Assembly: GCA_002299125.1 (NCBI GenBank)
Contig: DBNU01000217.1
Coordinates: forward strand, 1-6,268
From: Proteobacteria bacterium UBA664
GTDB lineage: Bacteria; Pseudomonadota; Gammaproteobacteria; UBA7966
DNA: 6,268 nt
Direction: 5' to 3'
The notes below the pieces were generated by a model. The model searched no databases, was not told the DNA's origin, and worked only from the letters and a program-made list of their open reading frames with translations. Positions 1 through 6,268 of this stretch are shown piece after piece. A program made the position numbers and the translations under genes. Position 1 is the stretch's first letter; each line of letters opens with the position of its first letter.

Positions 1-1394
1 GTCATCAGCGGCAGGAACACGAGGCAAATGATGCCAATGCCGAACAGCACCGGCGTCGCCACCTCGGTGGTCGCGCGCAGCACGATCTGGCTGCGGCTCT
101 CGCCGGTTTCCTTGGCCTCGCCGAGATGTCGGTAGGCGTTCTCCACCACCACCACCGAACCATCCACCATGATGCCGATGGCAATGGCGAGCCCCCCGAG
201 CGTCATCAGGTTGGCGGAGATGCCGTAGTGGTTCATCACCATGAAGGTGGCGAGCGGCGTCACGATCAGCGTTGCCACCACGATGAGGCTCGAGCGGAGG
301 TCACCCAGGAAGAGGACGAGCACGATGATTACCAGGGCGATCCCTTCGAGCAGCACCTTGACCACGGTGAGGATCGCCGCGTCCACCAGATCGGTGCGAT
401 CGTAGAACGGCACGATCCGCAGATCGTCCGGCAGCATGCCCTGCTCATTGATCTCCTTGACCTTGGCCTGGATGCGGCTGACCACCTCCTTGGCGTTACC
501 ACCCCGGATCATGAGCGCGATGCCACCCACGGCCTCTGTCACACCGTTCTTGATCACGGCGCCAAAGCGCACGGCACGGTCGACGCGGACTTCGGCGACG
601 TCGCGGATGAACAGCGGCGTGCCCTTGACCTCCCTGAGGACGATGTTGCGGATGTCTTCCAGATCCTGGATGAGACCGACACCACGGATGACATATTGCT
701 CGTCGTAGCGGGGCAGGATGCCGCCACCGCTGTTGGCGTTGTTGAGGGCGAGCGCCGTGTAGACGTCCGTGAGCGTCAAGCCGTAGTGGCGCAGGCGATC
801 CGGGTCCGGAAGCACCTGGTACTGCCGCTCGTGGCCGCCGATGGAATTGATCTCGGCGACTCCCGGGATGCTCCTCAGCAGGGGCCGCACGACCCAATCC
901 TGGATGGTCCTGCGGTCGGTGAGCTCCTTGTCGCTGAGGGCACGATCCCCATCGTCCGGCCGTTCCAGGGTGTACTGGTACACCTCGCCCAAGCCTGTGG
1001 ACACAGGCCCGAGGACCGGCGTCACATCATCCGGGAGACGGTCGCCGGCCTCGATCAATCGCTCGAGCACCAGTTGCCGGGCGAAGTAGACGTCCGTCTG
1101 GTCGGTGAAGACGAGCACGATCTGCGAGAGTGCATTGCGGTTTACCGAGCGCATCTCGATGAGGCCAGGCAAGCCGGTCATGGCGATCTCGAGCGGGACG
1201 GTAACGAAGCGCTCCACCTCCTCGGCGGAGCGGCCCGGGACCTTGGCGGCGACCTGCACCTGCACGTTGGTCACATCGGGGAAGGCATCGATGGACAGCC
1301 GCTGCATGGCGTTTATGCCGAAGGCGGTCAGACACAGGGCCATGACCACCACAACCACCCGCTGCTCGAAGGCGGCGCGAATCAGGCTCTCCAT
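1..1394 (-). CDS. Heavy-metal-type RND efflux pump, CzcA/CusA family (N-terminal 464 residues, cut by window edge)
   Basis: This is the inner-membrane proton-antiport subunit of a tripartite efflux complex, probably exporting metal cations. I translated 464 uninterrupted codons from the ATG at 1394. The first membrane helix (about residues 12-29) is followed by the family signature around PDVTNVQVQV and VPG-S-EEVE (about residues 40-65), the start of the periplasmic porter domain. Helices follow near residues 345-363, 370-388, 397-418 and 443-464. TM4 reads GGLAIAIGIMVDGSVVVVEN at 400-419. From memory of Cupriavidus CzcA, Asp411 and Glu418 match its essential Asp408 and Glu415, while Ala405 replaces its Asp402. 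CusA-type copper/silver pumps also have Ala there, so a zinc/cobalt/cadmium role cannot be assumed. The family is about 1020-1060 residues, so more than half lies beyond the left edge. Its start is 6 bases after the adaptor stop, with GGAG at 1407-1404. Family assignment is firm; substrate is open. Confidence 0.95.
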   Translation of the reverse strand, partial: MESLIRAAFEQRVVVVVMALCLTAFGINAMQRLSIDAFPDVTNVQVQVAAKVPGRSAEEVERFVTVPLEIAMTGLPGLIEMRSVNRNALSQIVLVFTDQTDVYFARQLVLERLIEAGDRLPDDVTPVLGPVSTGLGEVYQYTLERPDDGDRALSDKELTDRRTIQDWVVRPLLRSIPGVAEINSIGGHERQYQVLPDPDRLRHYGLTLTDVYTALALNNANSGGGILPRYDEQYVIRGVGLIQDLEDIRNIVLREVKGTPLFIRDVAEVRVDRAVRFGAVIKNGVTEAVGGIALMIRGGNAKEVVSRIQAKVKEINEQGMLPDDLRIVPFYDRTDLVDAAILTVVKVLLEGIALVIIVLVLFLGDLRSSLIVVATLIVTPLATFMVMNHYGISANLMTLGGLAIAIGIMVDGSVVVVENAYRHLGEAKETGESRSQIVLRATTEVATPVLFGIGIICLVFLPLM

Positions 1395-1400
1395 TCGTGA

Positions 1401-2534
1401 CTACTCCAGAGCCGTGCGCAGGCGTTCGTTGTTGAGATGGAAGGCACCATCGACGACGAGTGGCTCACCGCGCTTGAGCCCCTGCAGCACCCGTACCCGT
1501 TCATCACCACCCGGCGCAAGTTCAACGGGCCTGAGTTCGAAGCGCTGCGGCTCGATCTGCACGAAGACGTGGTCACGGTCGTTGTCTCGCACCACCGCCT
1601 CGGCCGGCACCACGAGATGCTGTGAGCCCTCCTGGTGGATCAGCATCGTCGCGAGCATGGCGGGCTTGATTCTCCGGTCCGGGTTGGCCACATCCATGCG
1701 CACCGTGACCGTGCGCGTCTCGGGATTGACCACATCGGCCACGTAGATGAGCGGCCCACGGACCGGCGCGCCCGGCAGGGCCGGGATCTCGACCTCCACC
1801 TCTTCCCCCTTACGCACCAGCCAAGCCTCCTTCTCGGGCACCTCGGCGACCACCCACACATGCGAGAGATCGGCGACGGTAAACAGCGTGTCCGCCGGCT
1901 GGACCACCTGCCCCAAGGTCACCGCACGCGCGATGACGGTGCCCGCCAGGGTCGCCGAGATGGGTGAGACCGAGTGGATGTTGTGCGTGCGGTCGAGGTT
2001 CTGGATATCGGTGTTGCTCATGCCGAGAACGCGCAACCGGTCAGCGGCGGCGTTCATGCCGATCTGGACCTCGACGAGTTCGCTCTCCCGCACCAGGACT
2101 TCAGCGGTACCGATCACGTCCGCCTCCAACAGGCGACGGCCCCGCTCGACGGCGAGCCGGTGCAGATTGACCTGGGAGAGGGCCTTCAGGTAATCCGCCT
2201 TGGCCTCGCCCAACTCGGTACTGTGCAGCGTCGCCAGTAGCGCGCCCTTCTCTACCGACTGGCCCAACACCGCGTTGATGGCCGAGATGCGCCCGGTCAC
2301 GGTGGCACCGATTCGCGCCACCTGATGGTCATTGAGCTCGACCCGCGCGGGGAATCGCAAGGTTTCGCTCACCTCGCCCTCGCGCACTGGCTCGATGCGG
2401 AGCTGGCGAAGCAAGGCCGGCGCAATTTCGACTGTCACGGCCTCAGAGCCCGGAGTCGCGAGCGGATCCGTCTCCGCCGCCCAGACAGGCAGGCACAGGC
2501 ATGACGTCATCAGCACTACCCGGATGTTCAGCAT
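1401..2534 (-). CDS. Periplasmic adaptor (membrane fusion protein) of the efflux complex, CzcB/CusB/HlyD family
   Basis: This 377-residue protein should link the inner-membrane pump to the outer-membrane channel. It has a short signal-peptide-like start (residues 1-20, likely cleavage after VWAA, no good lipobox). The first lipoyl-like half follows (about 72-108, ARIGATVTGRISAI with GQSVEKGALL), then a helical hairpin (about 108-180) and the second lipoyl half (about 187-222, SPISATLAGTVIARAVTLGQ). A beta-barrel region around VWVVAEVPEKE (227-236) and a membrane-proximal domain with VVPAEAVV (308-315) complete it. This is the standard order for the family. A longer TTG start at 2579 exists, but it would overlap the upstream gene and put 15 polar residues before the signal peptide, so I prefer the ATG at 2534. 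It lies 4 bases after the channel gene stop. I see no His- or Met-rich metal-binding tail, and no CusB-like methionine cluster is obvious. Confidence 0.93.
   Translation of the reverse strand: MLNIRVVLMTSCLCLPVWAAETDPLATPGSEAVTVEIAPALLRQLRIEPVREGEVSETLRFPARVELNDHQVARIGATVTGRISAINAVLGQSVEKGALLATLHSTELGEAKADYLKALSQVNLHRLAVERGRRLLEADVIGTAEVLVRESELVEVQIGMNAAADRLRVLGMSNTDIQNLDRTHNIHSVSPISATLAGTVIARAVTLGQVVQPADTLFTVADLSHVWVVAEVPEKEAWLVRKGEEVEVEIPALPGAPVRGPLIYVADVVNPETRTVTVRMDVANPDRRIKPAMLATMLIHQEGSQHLVVPAEAVVRDNDRDHVFVQIEPQRFELRPVELAPGGDERVRVLQGLKRGEPLVVDGAFHLNNERLRTALE
1404..1407 (-). promoter_or_regulatory. Ribosome binding site of the RND pump gene
   Basis: GGAG on the minus strand lies 9 bases before the ATG at 1394 and sits inside the last codons of the adaptor gene. 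This supports the chosen pump start and translation close behind the adaptor. Confidence 0.6.
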
Positions 2535-2538
2535 GCGG

Positions 2539-3783
2539 TCACGGCTCCATCTCCATTGCGCGCAGGCGCTCGATGTCAATCAGAGCGGCCTGCCGTTCGA
2601 AAAGTGCATCGTTGTAATCATTACGGACCCGCTGAAAGATGCGCTGGGCGTCGAGGAAATCCAGGATGCCCCGCGCCCCGAGCTTGTAGGCGGTCTCGGC
2701 CACCTTCATGCCCAGCTCTGCCTCCTGCAGCAGCCCGCCCTCCAGGGCCTCGACCTGCTGGGTCGCGATTCGGTAGAGCGTGACAGCGCTCTCGAGCTCG
2801 CGCAGGAGCTGCAGCCGCTGTTGGTCGGTGTTCGCCTCACTCAACTGCACACCGGCTGCGGCCTCGGCGATCGGGCCCTGCCGCTGATTCCAGATCGGCA
2901 ACGGGATGGAGACACCGACACGCCACTGGTCGAGGTCTGGGTCGCGCTCGAAGCCCGCCAGAACGGTCGGCTGCGGGGTGCGCAGACGTTGTTCGAGCTG
3001 CAACCTGGCCTTGGCACTCTTGACTTCGGCCTCGGCCTGGGCCAGAGCCGGATAGCGGGCCAGCATCTCCTCGCGCAGCGAATCGAGTGACGGCGGCACG
3101 ATCGGGGGCGGCAGTGCGCCCACCACCTCGAAGCCTTCGGGCAGCGCTGAGCCGACCATGGCGCGCAGGACGGATTTCGCCTGGTTCACCTGCAACTCGG
3201 CGCTCTCGCGAATCTTGCTCGCGGACAGTGCCTCGGCCTCGGCACGAACGAGGTCGTAGCGTGGCGCCTCACCCGTATTGACTCGCACCCGTACACGATT
3301 GCGGATGTCTTCCAGCAAGCGCTGGTTCTCCGCCGCGATGCCCGCCGCATTCCGGAGCCTCAGGATCTCGTAGAAGGTCTGCTTGACCTGCGCGCGCACG
3401 AGCAGCACGGCAGTACTGAAGAAGTGCCCGGCGGCATCGAGTCGAGCCTCGCCGCGACTCGCCCGGGAACTGCGGACCCCGGGCGATTCGACGAGCTGGG
3501 AGAAAAGGCTTTGCAGGTTGCCCCCGTCGATGGCACCGAGCCGACGGCCCATCGAGCGGCCAGCCAGAAACTCCAGCGAGGGGTTCGGATAGGCGCGATC
3601 CGTGCGCAGCGCCCCGGCCGCGATTTCTCGCTGGGCCTCGGCGGTGGCGAGCATCGGGCTGTGCGTCTCGGCTATGGCGAGCAGCTCAGGGAGGGTGAAA
3701 TCCTGACCCGCCGCCCGCGACATCGGAATGAGCGCGAGGGCGAGCAGAAGACCACCGAGGAACACTTTTGTGGGCATGGACAT
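2539..3783 (-). CDS. Outer-membrane efflux channel, TolC superfamily, CzcC-like
   Basis: This 414-residue protein should form the trimeric outer-membrane duct of the complex. A signal peptide covers about residues 1-26 (MPTKVFLGGLLLALALIP, then SRAAG). There is no lipobox cysteine, so it is probably not lipid-anchored. Two OEP repeats follow. The first has SPML (42-45), YPNPSL (65-70) and a long helix ending in the CzcC-type NTGEAPRYDLVRAEAEAL (169-186). The second starts near ARYPALAQAEAEVKSAKARL (242-261) and has VSIPLPIWNQRQG (291-303) and YKLGARGILDFLDAQR (366-381). Length and motifs fit CzcC. The start is uncertain: ATG at 3783, ATG at 3777 and TTG at 3831 are all in frame, and none has a strong Shine-Dalgarno. 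The first two place the signal peptide at the N-terminus. It is the first gene of the operon, so its promoter should lie upstream, between 3784 and 4214. Confidence 0.93.
   Translation of the reverse strand: MSMPTKVFLGGLLLALALIPMSRAAGQDFTLPELLAIAETHSPMLATAEAQREIAAGALRTDRAYPNPSLEFLAGRSMGRRLGAIDGGNLQSLFSQLVESPGVRSSRASRGEARLDAAGHFFSTAVLLVRAQVKQTFYEILRLRNAAGIAAENQRLLEDIRNRVRVRVNTGEAPRYDLVRAEAEALSASKIRESAELQVNQAKSVLRAMVGSALPEGFEVVGALPPPIVPPSLDSLREEMLARYPALAQAEAEVKSAKARLQLEQRLRTPQPTVLAGFERDPDLDQWRVGVSIPLPIWNQRQGPIAEAAAGVQLSEANTDQQRLQLLRELESAVTLYRIATQQVEALEGGLLQEAELGMKVAETAYKLGARGILDFLDAQRIFQRVRNDYNDALFERQAALIDIERLRAMEMEP
2545..2548 (-). promoter_or_regulatory. Ribosome binding site of the adaptor gene
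   Basis: GGAG on the minus strand lies 10 bases before the ATG at 2534, within the last codons of the outer-membrane factor gene. It favours the 2534 start over the TTG at 2579. Confidence 0.5.
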
Positions 3784-4214
3784 GCTCAAGGCGCTGCCCG
3801 CACGCTTGAGTCGTGCGGGATTGAGGAACAAGGCGGGAGAATTGCTCGGCTGCGGCCAGCAGACTGTCGGCCCAGGAAGATTCGGGTTAGGGCGGGGCGT
3901 TGGGCGGGTCTGGCTCCGGGAGGAGATTGGAGTCGAACCCTGCCATCGGTTTCAGCAATTCTCACGGAAATTTTTAGAATACGAAAACGGACGCATTCCC
4001 TTTACAGGATCACAGCGCCCACGACGGTGACGAAGTGCTGAAGATACTGGGTTACCGCAGCCGAAGTTCAGGCATGCGCCGGGACTGCCAGGCTCGGCGA
4101 AGGTTCCCTATCCTGACCAACGTTTCCGACTCCACCCCAGGACAGACGGAGTTGCACCGCCACGCGGTCCGGAGTCGAGTTGGATCCGATAGCGCGTAGG
4201 GTGCCCGACGTAGG
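3784..4214. other. 431-base intergenic region upstream of the efflux operon
   Basis: I see no gene here that I can support. The open frames crossing it have no recognisable domain, no good start context, and are mostly extensions of shadows from neighbouring genes. The stretch 3951-4015 is distinctly AT-richer than its surroundings, has a T-run at 3970-3975, and contains an inverted repeat (3977-3998). That is the likeliest place for the promoter of the minus-strand operon. If transcription starts there, the leader would be roughly 190 bases. Positions 4068-4214 continue the reading frame of the small exported protein past its TGA for 48 codons. I found no clear hairpin plus T-run terminator for that gene. 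Confidence 0.6.
3977..3998. promoter_or_regulatory. Imperfect inverted repeat, candidate operator/promoter region of the efflux operon
   Basis: GAATACG and CGCATTC (arms of 7, one mismatch) flank an 8-base spacer, AAAACGGA. A third ATTC lies at 3958-3961, giving half-site starts 19 and 18 bases apart. On the minus strand the repeat overlaps TATTCT, a 4/6 match to a -10 box, with a poor -35 (TGTAAA) 19 bases upstream. A long spacer of that kind is typical of MerR-type metal-responsive promoters, but the dyad does not match a MerR or CopR/CusR consensus I know. The repeat is seen; its role is inferred from position. Confidence 0.3.
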
Positions 4215-4772
4215 TCACCACGGCCAGAGGCGGCGGCGACGTTCCCAGCGGGCATCGTCTCCGTCGTAGTTCCAGGTCATCGGCTCGCCCCCACCGTCGA
4301 TCGGTCGCGCACTGAAGGTGAGGGTCTCGCCATCGAGACGGAAGCGACCCTCCCCGAGCGGCTTGCGCGACTCGATGGAAGGCAGATCCAGACGCCGAAA
4401 GGCATGGCGCCGAGCCTGCCACTCCCAGGCCTCGACCAGGGCCGGCCGGCCAGCGGCATCGGCGTAGATGAGCAGCAACTCGGTGGCCCGGTCCCGATCG
4501 AGATCCGTCAGATGACTCTCGAGCAGTGGACCCGGACGCCGCGTCGAGAGGCGGACGACCGGGAGTTCTCCCTCCATCAGCACGATATCGACCGTCCCCG
4601 CGACCTTCGGCTCATCCGCCGGTATGCTGATCTCCAGTCGCCCTCCGGGCCACGGGTGTGCGGTCGCCCCCGGATGGTCACCCGTTGCGCCGACAGCGGC
4701 CAGCGCGCGCGCGCCGGTCAGGCAGAGGGTCGCGAACAACGCGACCCAGCCGCAAGGCACCGCCACTGTCAT
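4215..4772 (-). CDS. Small exported protein with acidic calcium-loop-like motif, distantly PliI-like
   Basis: I do not recognise this 185-residue protein with certainty. Residues 1-26 look like a signal peptide (hydrophobic WVALFATLCLTGARALAA), so it should be periplasmic or secreted. The mature part is mostly predicted beta-strand. Residues 88-102 read LTDLDRDRATELLLI, a D-x-D-x-D...E pattern like FG-GAP/VCBS calcium loops. The order of a strand-rich N-terminal part, a DxDxD...E loop, then AWEW and a final dGETLTFSARPIDGGGE-to-W segment reminds me of the PliI family of periplasmic lysozyme inhibitors. That family usually has DLDGDG followed by a glycine-rich segment, which is absent here. 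The ATG at 4772 follows a purine-rich stretch (4773-4787) with GAGG at good spacing. A longer frame from 4892 would bury the signal peptide behind 40 basic residues. The last residues are strongly basic and aromatic (RRRRLWPW). Confidence 0.75.
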   Translation of the reverse strand: MTVAVPCGWVALFATLCLTGARALAAVGATGDHPGATAHPWPGGRLEISIPADEPKVAGTVDIVLMEGELPVVRLSTRRPGPLLESHLTDLDRDRATELLLIYADAAGRPALVEAWEWQARRHAFRRLDLPSIESRKPLGEGRFRLDGETLTFSARPIDGGGEPMTWNYDGDDARWERRRRLWPW

Positions 4773-4995
4773 TTTCCTCTCCCTCTCGGTTACTCTGCGA
4801 GTCATCCTGTTCAATCTGCTGGCGGCGCTGCGGCGCGCGCGTGGCCTCGTTGCTTTCCAAAACACGATCGGGCAGGTCGGCCAGACCCCCATCTACCGGT
4901 GTCCGCTCCCGACCCGTTGCGCCCCAGTCCGCGCCAGAGCTGCGGCTGCTTACCAAACATCTGCACCTCCAAGCCCTACAGGAGTCCTCCCCACG
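4773..4995. promoter_or_regulatory. Divergent intergenic region between the exported-protein gene and homospermidine synthase
   Basis: This 223-base region must carry start signals for two genes transcribed away from each other, unless homospermidine synthase is read from further upstream. I found a purine-rich ribosome binding site for the minus gene at 4773-4787 and AGGAG for the plus gene at 4980-4984. I could not identify a convincing sigma-70 -35/-10 pair on either strand. Positions 4822-4842 are very GC-rich with simple GCG repetition. Confidence 0.45.
4980..4984 (+). promoter_or_regulatory. Ribosome binding site of homospermidine synthase
   Basis: AGGAG lies 11 bases before the GTG at 4996, slightly longer than ideal. 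No ATG or GTG lies in frame between it and 4996, which supports the GTG start. Confidence 0.55.
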
Positions 4996-6268
4996 GTGAC
5001 CCAGTTCCAGCAGCACGTCCAGTTCGCCGGCCGCATTGTCATCCTCGGCTTCGGCAGCATCGGGCAGGGCTCCCTGCCGCTCATCCTGCGCCATATCAAG
5101 GTCGACCCGGCACGCATTTCCGTACTGACGGCCGATGATCGCGGGACGAAGGTCGCGGCGGAGTTCGGCGTGCAGCACGAGATCATCCCGCTCACCCGGG
5201 AGAACCATCGGGCCGTGCTGGCGGAGCGCATCGGAGCCGGGGATTTCCTCGTCAACCTCTCGGTGAATGTCTCGAGCGTTGCCCTGATGGAATACTGCCA
5301 GTCAGTGGGGGCGCTGTACCTCGACACCTGCATCGAGCCCTGGGCGGGCGGTTATACGGACCCAAGCCTCACACCCTCCGAACGCAGCAACTATGCACTG
5401 CGCGAGTCCGCGCTGGCGCTGCGCCGAAAGTACCCCCAAGGGCACACGGCGGTCGTCGGTCACGGGGCCAATCCCGGCCTCGTATCGCACTTCGTGAAGC
5501 AGGCACTGCTGGCCATGGCAACTGACCTCGGCCTGGGCAGCTCGGTGCCGCAGGATCGGGAGGGCTGGGCGCGGCTCGCGCAGCAGCTCGGGATCAAGGT
5601 CATCCATATCGCCGAACGCGACACCCAGGTTTCCGCGCAACTGAAACAACCCGGGGAGTTCGTCAACACCTGGTCGGTGGAAGGTTTCGTCGGAGAGGGC
5701 TGTCAGCCGGCGGAACTCGGCTGGGGCAGCCACGAGAAGGCCCTGCCTCCCGACGGGCGACGCCACGACTTCGGTCCCGACTGTGCCATCTACCTGATGC
5801 GTCCCGGCGCGAGCACGCGGGTACGCACCTGGACGCCGCTCGCTGGCCCGTTCCACGGCTTTCTCATCACGCACAACGAAGCCATCTCGCTCGCGGATTT
5901 CCTCACCCTGCGCGAAGGCGACACACTCCACTACCGGCCGACGGTGCACTACGCCTATCATCCCTGTGACGCCGCCGTGCTTTCGCTGCACGAGTTCGCC
6001 GGCCGCACCTGGCAGGTCCAGGAGCGCATGCGGCTGCTGCGTGCCGGCGACATCTCGTCCGGCCACGACGAACTCGGGGTGCTGCTCATGGGCAACGAGC
6101 GCGGTGTGTTCTGGTACGGCTCGCGTCTTTCCAACGAAGAGGCCCGCGTGCTGGCACCTCACAACAATGCCACCAGCCTGCAGGTGACGTCGCCCGTCGT
6201 CGGTGGCATGGTGTGGGCCATCGAGAATCCTCGATCGGGTATCGTCGAGGCGGACGATGTCTGCTACC
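4996..6268 (+). CDS. hss: Homospermidine synthase (EC 2.5.1.44), C-terminus cut by window edge
   Basis: This cytoplasmic NAD-dependent enzyme joins two putrescines (or putrescine and spermidine) to give sym-homospermidine. I read 424 uninterrupted codons from GTG at 4996. The Rossmann motif GFGSIGQG is at 18-25, followed by SLPLILRHI (26-34), as usual near the N-terminus. Other family segments are YLDTCIEPWAGGY (108-120), GHGANPGLVSHFVKQAL (155-171), NTWSVEGF (224-231), GPFHGFLITHNEAISL (284-299) and TSPVVGGMVWAIENPRSGIV (398-417). From memory of the Blastochloris viridis enzyme (Glu117, Asn162, Glu210, Trp229, His296), Glu114, Asn159, Glu207, Trp226 and His293 line up at a constant offset of three, so the active site looks intact. 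The family is about 470-480 residues, so roughly 50 are missing past the right edge. The gene is transcribed away from the efflux operon and the small exported-protein gene. No polyamine transport or putrescine-synthesis gene is visible. Confidence 0.96.
   Translation, partial: MTQFQQHVQFAGRIVILGFGSIGQGSLPLILRHIKVDPARISVLTADDRGTKVAAEFGVQHEIIPLTRENHRAVLAERIGAGDFLVNLSVNVSSVALMEYCQSVGALYLDTCIEPWAGGYTDPSLTPSERSNYALRESALALRRKYPQGHTAVVGHGANPGLVSHFVKQALLAMATDLGLGSSVPQDREGWARLAQQLGIKVIHIAERDTQVSAQLKQPGEFVNTWSVEGFVGEGCQPAELGWGSHEKALPPDGRRHDFGPDCAIYLMRPGASTRVRTWTPLAGPFHGFLITHNEAISLADFLTLREGDTLHYRPTVHYAYHPCDAAVLSLHEFAGRTWQVQERMRLLRAGDISSGHDELGVLLMGNERGVFWYGSRLSNEEARVLAPHNNATSLQVTSPVVGGMVWAIENPRSGIVEADDVCY

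Noticed and set aside
126..1400. Long plus-strand open frame of 424 codons, rich in His and Asp
   Set aside because: It lies fully antisense to the RND pump gene. Its His runs are the complement of GTG valine codons, and it has no recognisable domain. It is a GC-rich shadow.
1401..2579. Longer adaptor reading frame starting at TTG 2579
   Set aside because: It would overlap the channel gene by 41 bases and put a polar 15-residue extension before the signal peptide. The ATG at 2534 has a GGAG site.
3911..3943. tRNA 3'-end-like string on the minus strand (GGTTCGA to GGAGCCA), a possible attachment-site remnant
   Set aside because: From the T-loop TTCGA to CCA there are 27 bases instead of 23, the T-stem does not pair, and no D-arm or anticodon arm lies upstream. 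No integrase is present. It is most likely coincidence.
3424..4041. Plus-strand open frames (3424-4041 and 3728-4030) that extend into the intergenic region
   Set aside because: Most of their length is antisense to the outer-membrane channel gene. The unique tails are basic and low in information, with no family resemblance and no ribosome binding site I trust.
4842..4855. TGGC followed by TTGC upstream of homospermidine synthase, a possible sigma-54 promoter
   Set aside because: The GG and GC elements are about three bases too close together for a -24/-12 promoter.
4404..5138. Plus-strand open frame of 244 codons and an overlapping minus-strand frame at 4678-5208
   Set aside because: Both overlap the exported-protein gene and the start of homospermidine synthase in other frames. 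Their composition is Pro/Arg-rich with no domain.
5302..6162. Minus-strand open frame of 286 codons
   Set aside because: It is fully antisense to homospermidine synthase, which matches its family throughout. It has no domain of its own.

Overview
The window looks like a chromosomal segment from a GC-rich proteobacterium. GC is high by eye, and codons mostly end in G or C. The gene families present (a tripartite heavy-metal-type RND efflux system and a bacterial homospermidine synthase) occur mainly in Proteobacteria. A gammaproteobacterium is my guess, but nothing here fixes the lineage.

Layout. Positions 1-3783 (minus strand) hold a compact three-gene efflux operon, transcribed from about 3783 down through position 1. 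The order is outer-membrane factor (2539-3783), periplasmic adaptor (1401-2534), then RND pump (1-1394, cut by the window edge). The genes are 4 and 6 bases apart. Positions 3784-4214 are a 431-base stretch with no gene I can support. It contains an AT-rich patch with an imperfect inverted repeat (3977-3998), a reasonable place for the operon's promoter or operator. Positions 4215-4772 (minus strand) encode a small exported protein with an acidic calcium-loop-like motif and a distant resemblance to periplasmic lysozyme inhibitors of the PliI type. Positions 4773-4995 form a divergent intergenic region. Positions 4996-6268 (plus strand) encode homospermidine synthase, which runs off the right edge with an estimated 50 residues missing.

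How the genes work together. The three efflux proteins should form one envelope-spanning complex. The inner-membrane proton-driven pump takes substrate, probably a metal cation, from the periplasm or cytoplasm; the adaptor bridges to the pump; the outer-membrane channel releases substrate outside the cell. The pump has the family's second Asp and its Glu in TM4, but has Ala where zinc/cobalt/cadmium CzcA has its first Asp, so the substrate should not be assumed to be that of CzcA. Homospermidine synthase makes the polyamine sym-homospermidine from putrescine in the cytoplasm. I see no functional link between it and the efflux operon, nor any metal regulator or sensor gene in the window.

I found no mobile element, CRISPR array, complete RNA gene or clear rho-independent terminator. 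I did not find a convincing new system. The items most worth a second look are the TM4 substitution in the pump, the small exported protein, and the inverted repeat upstream of the operon.
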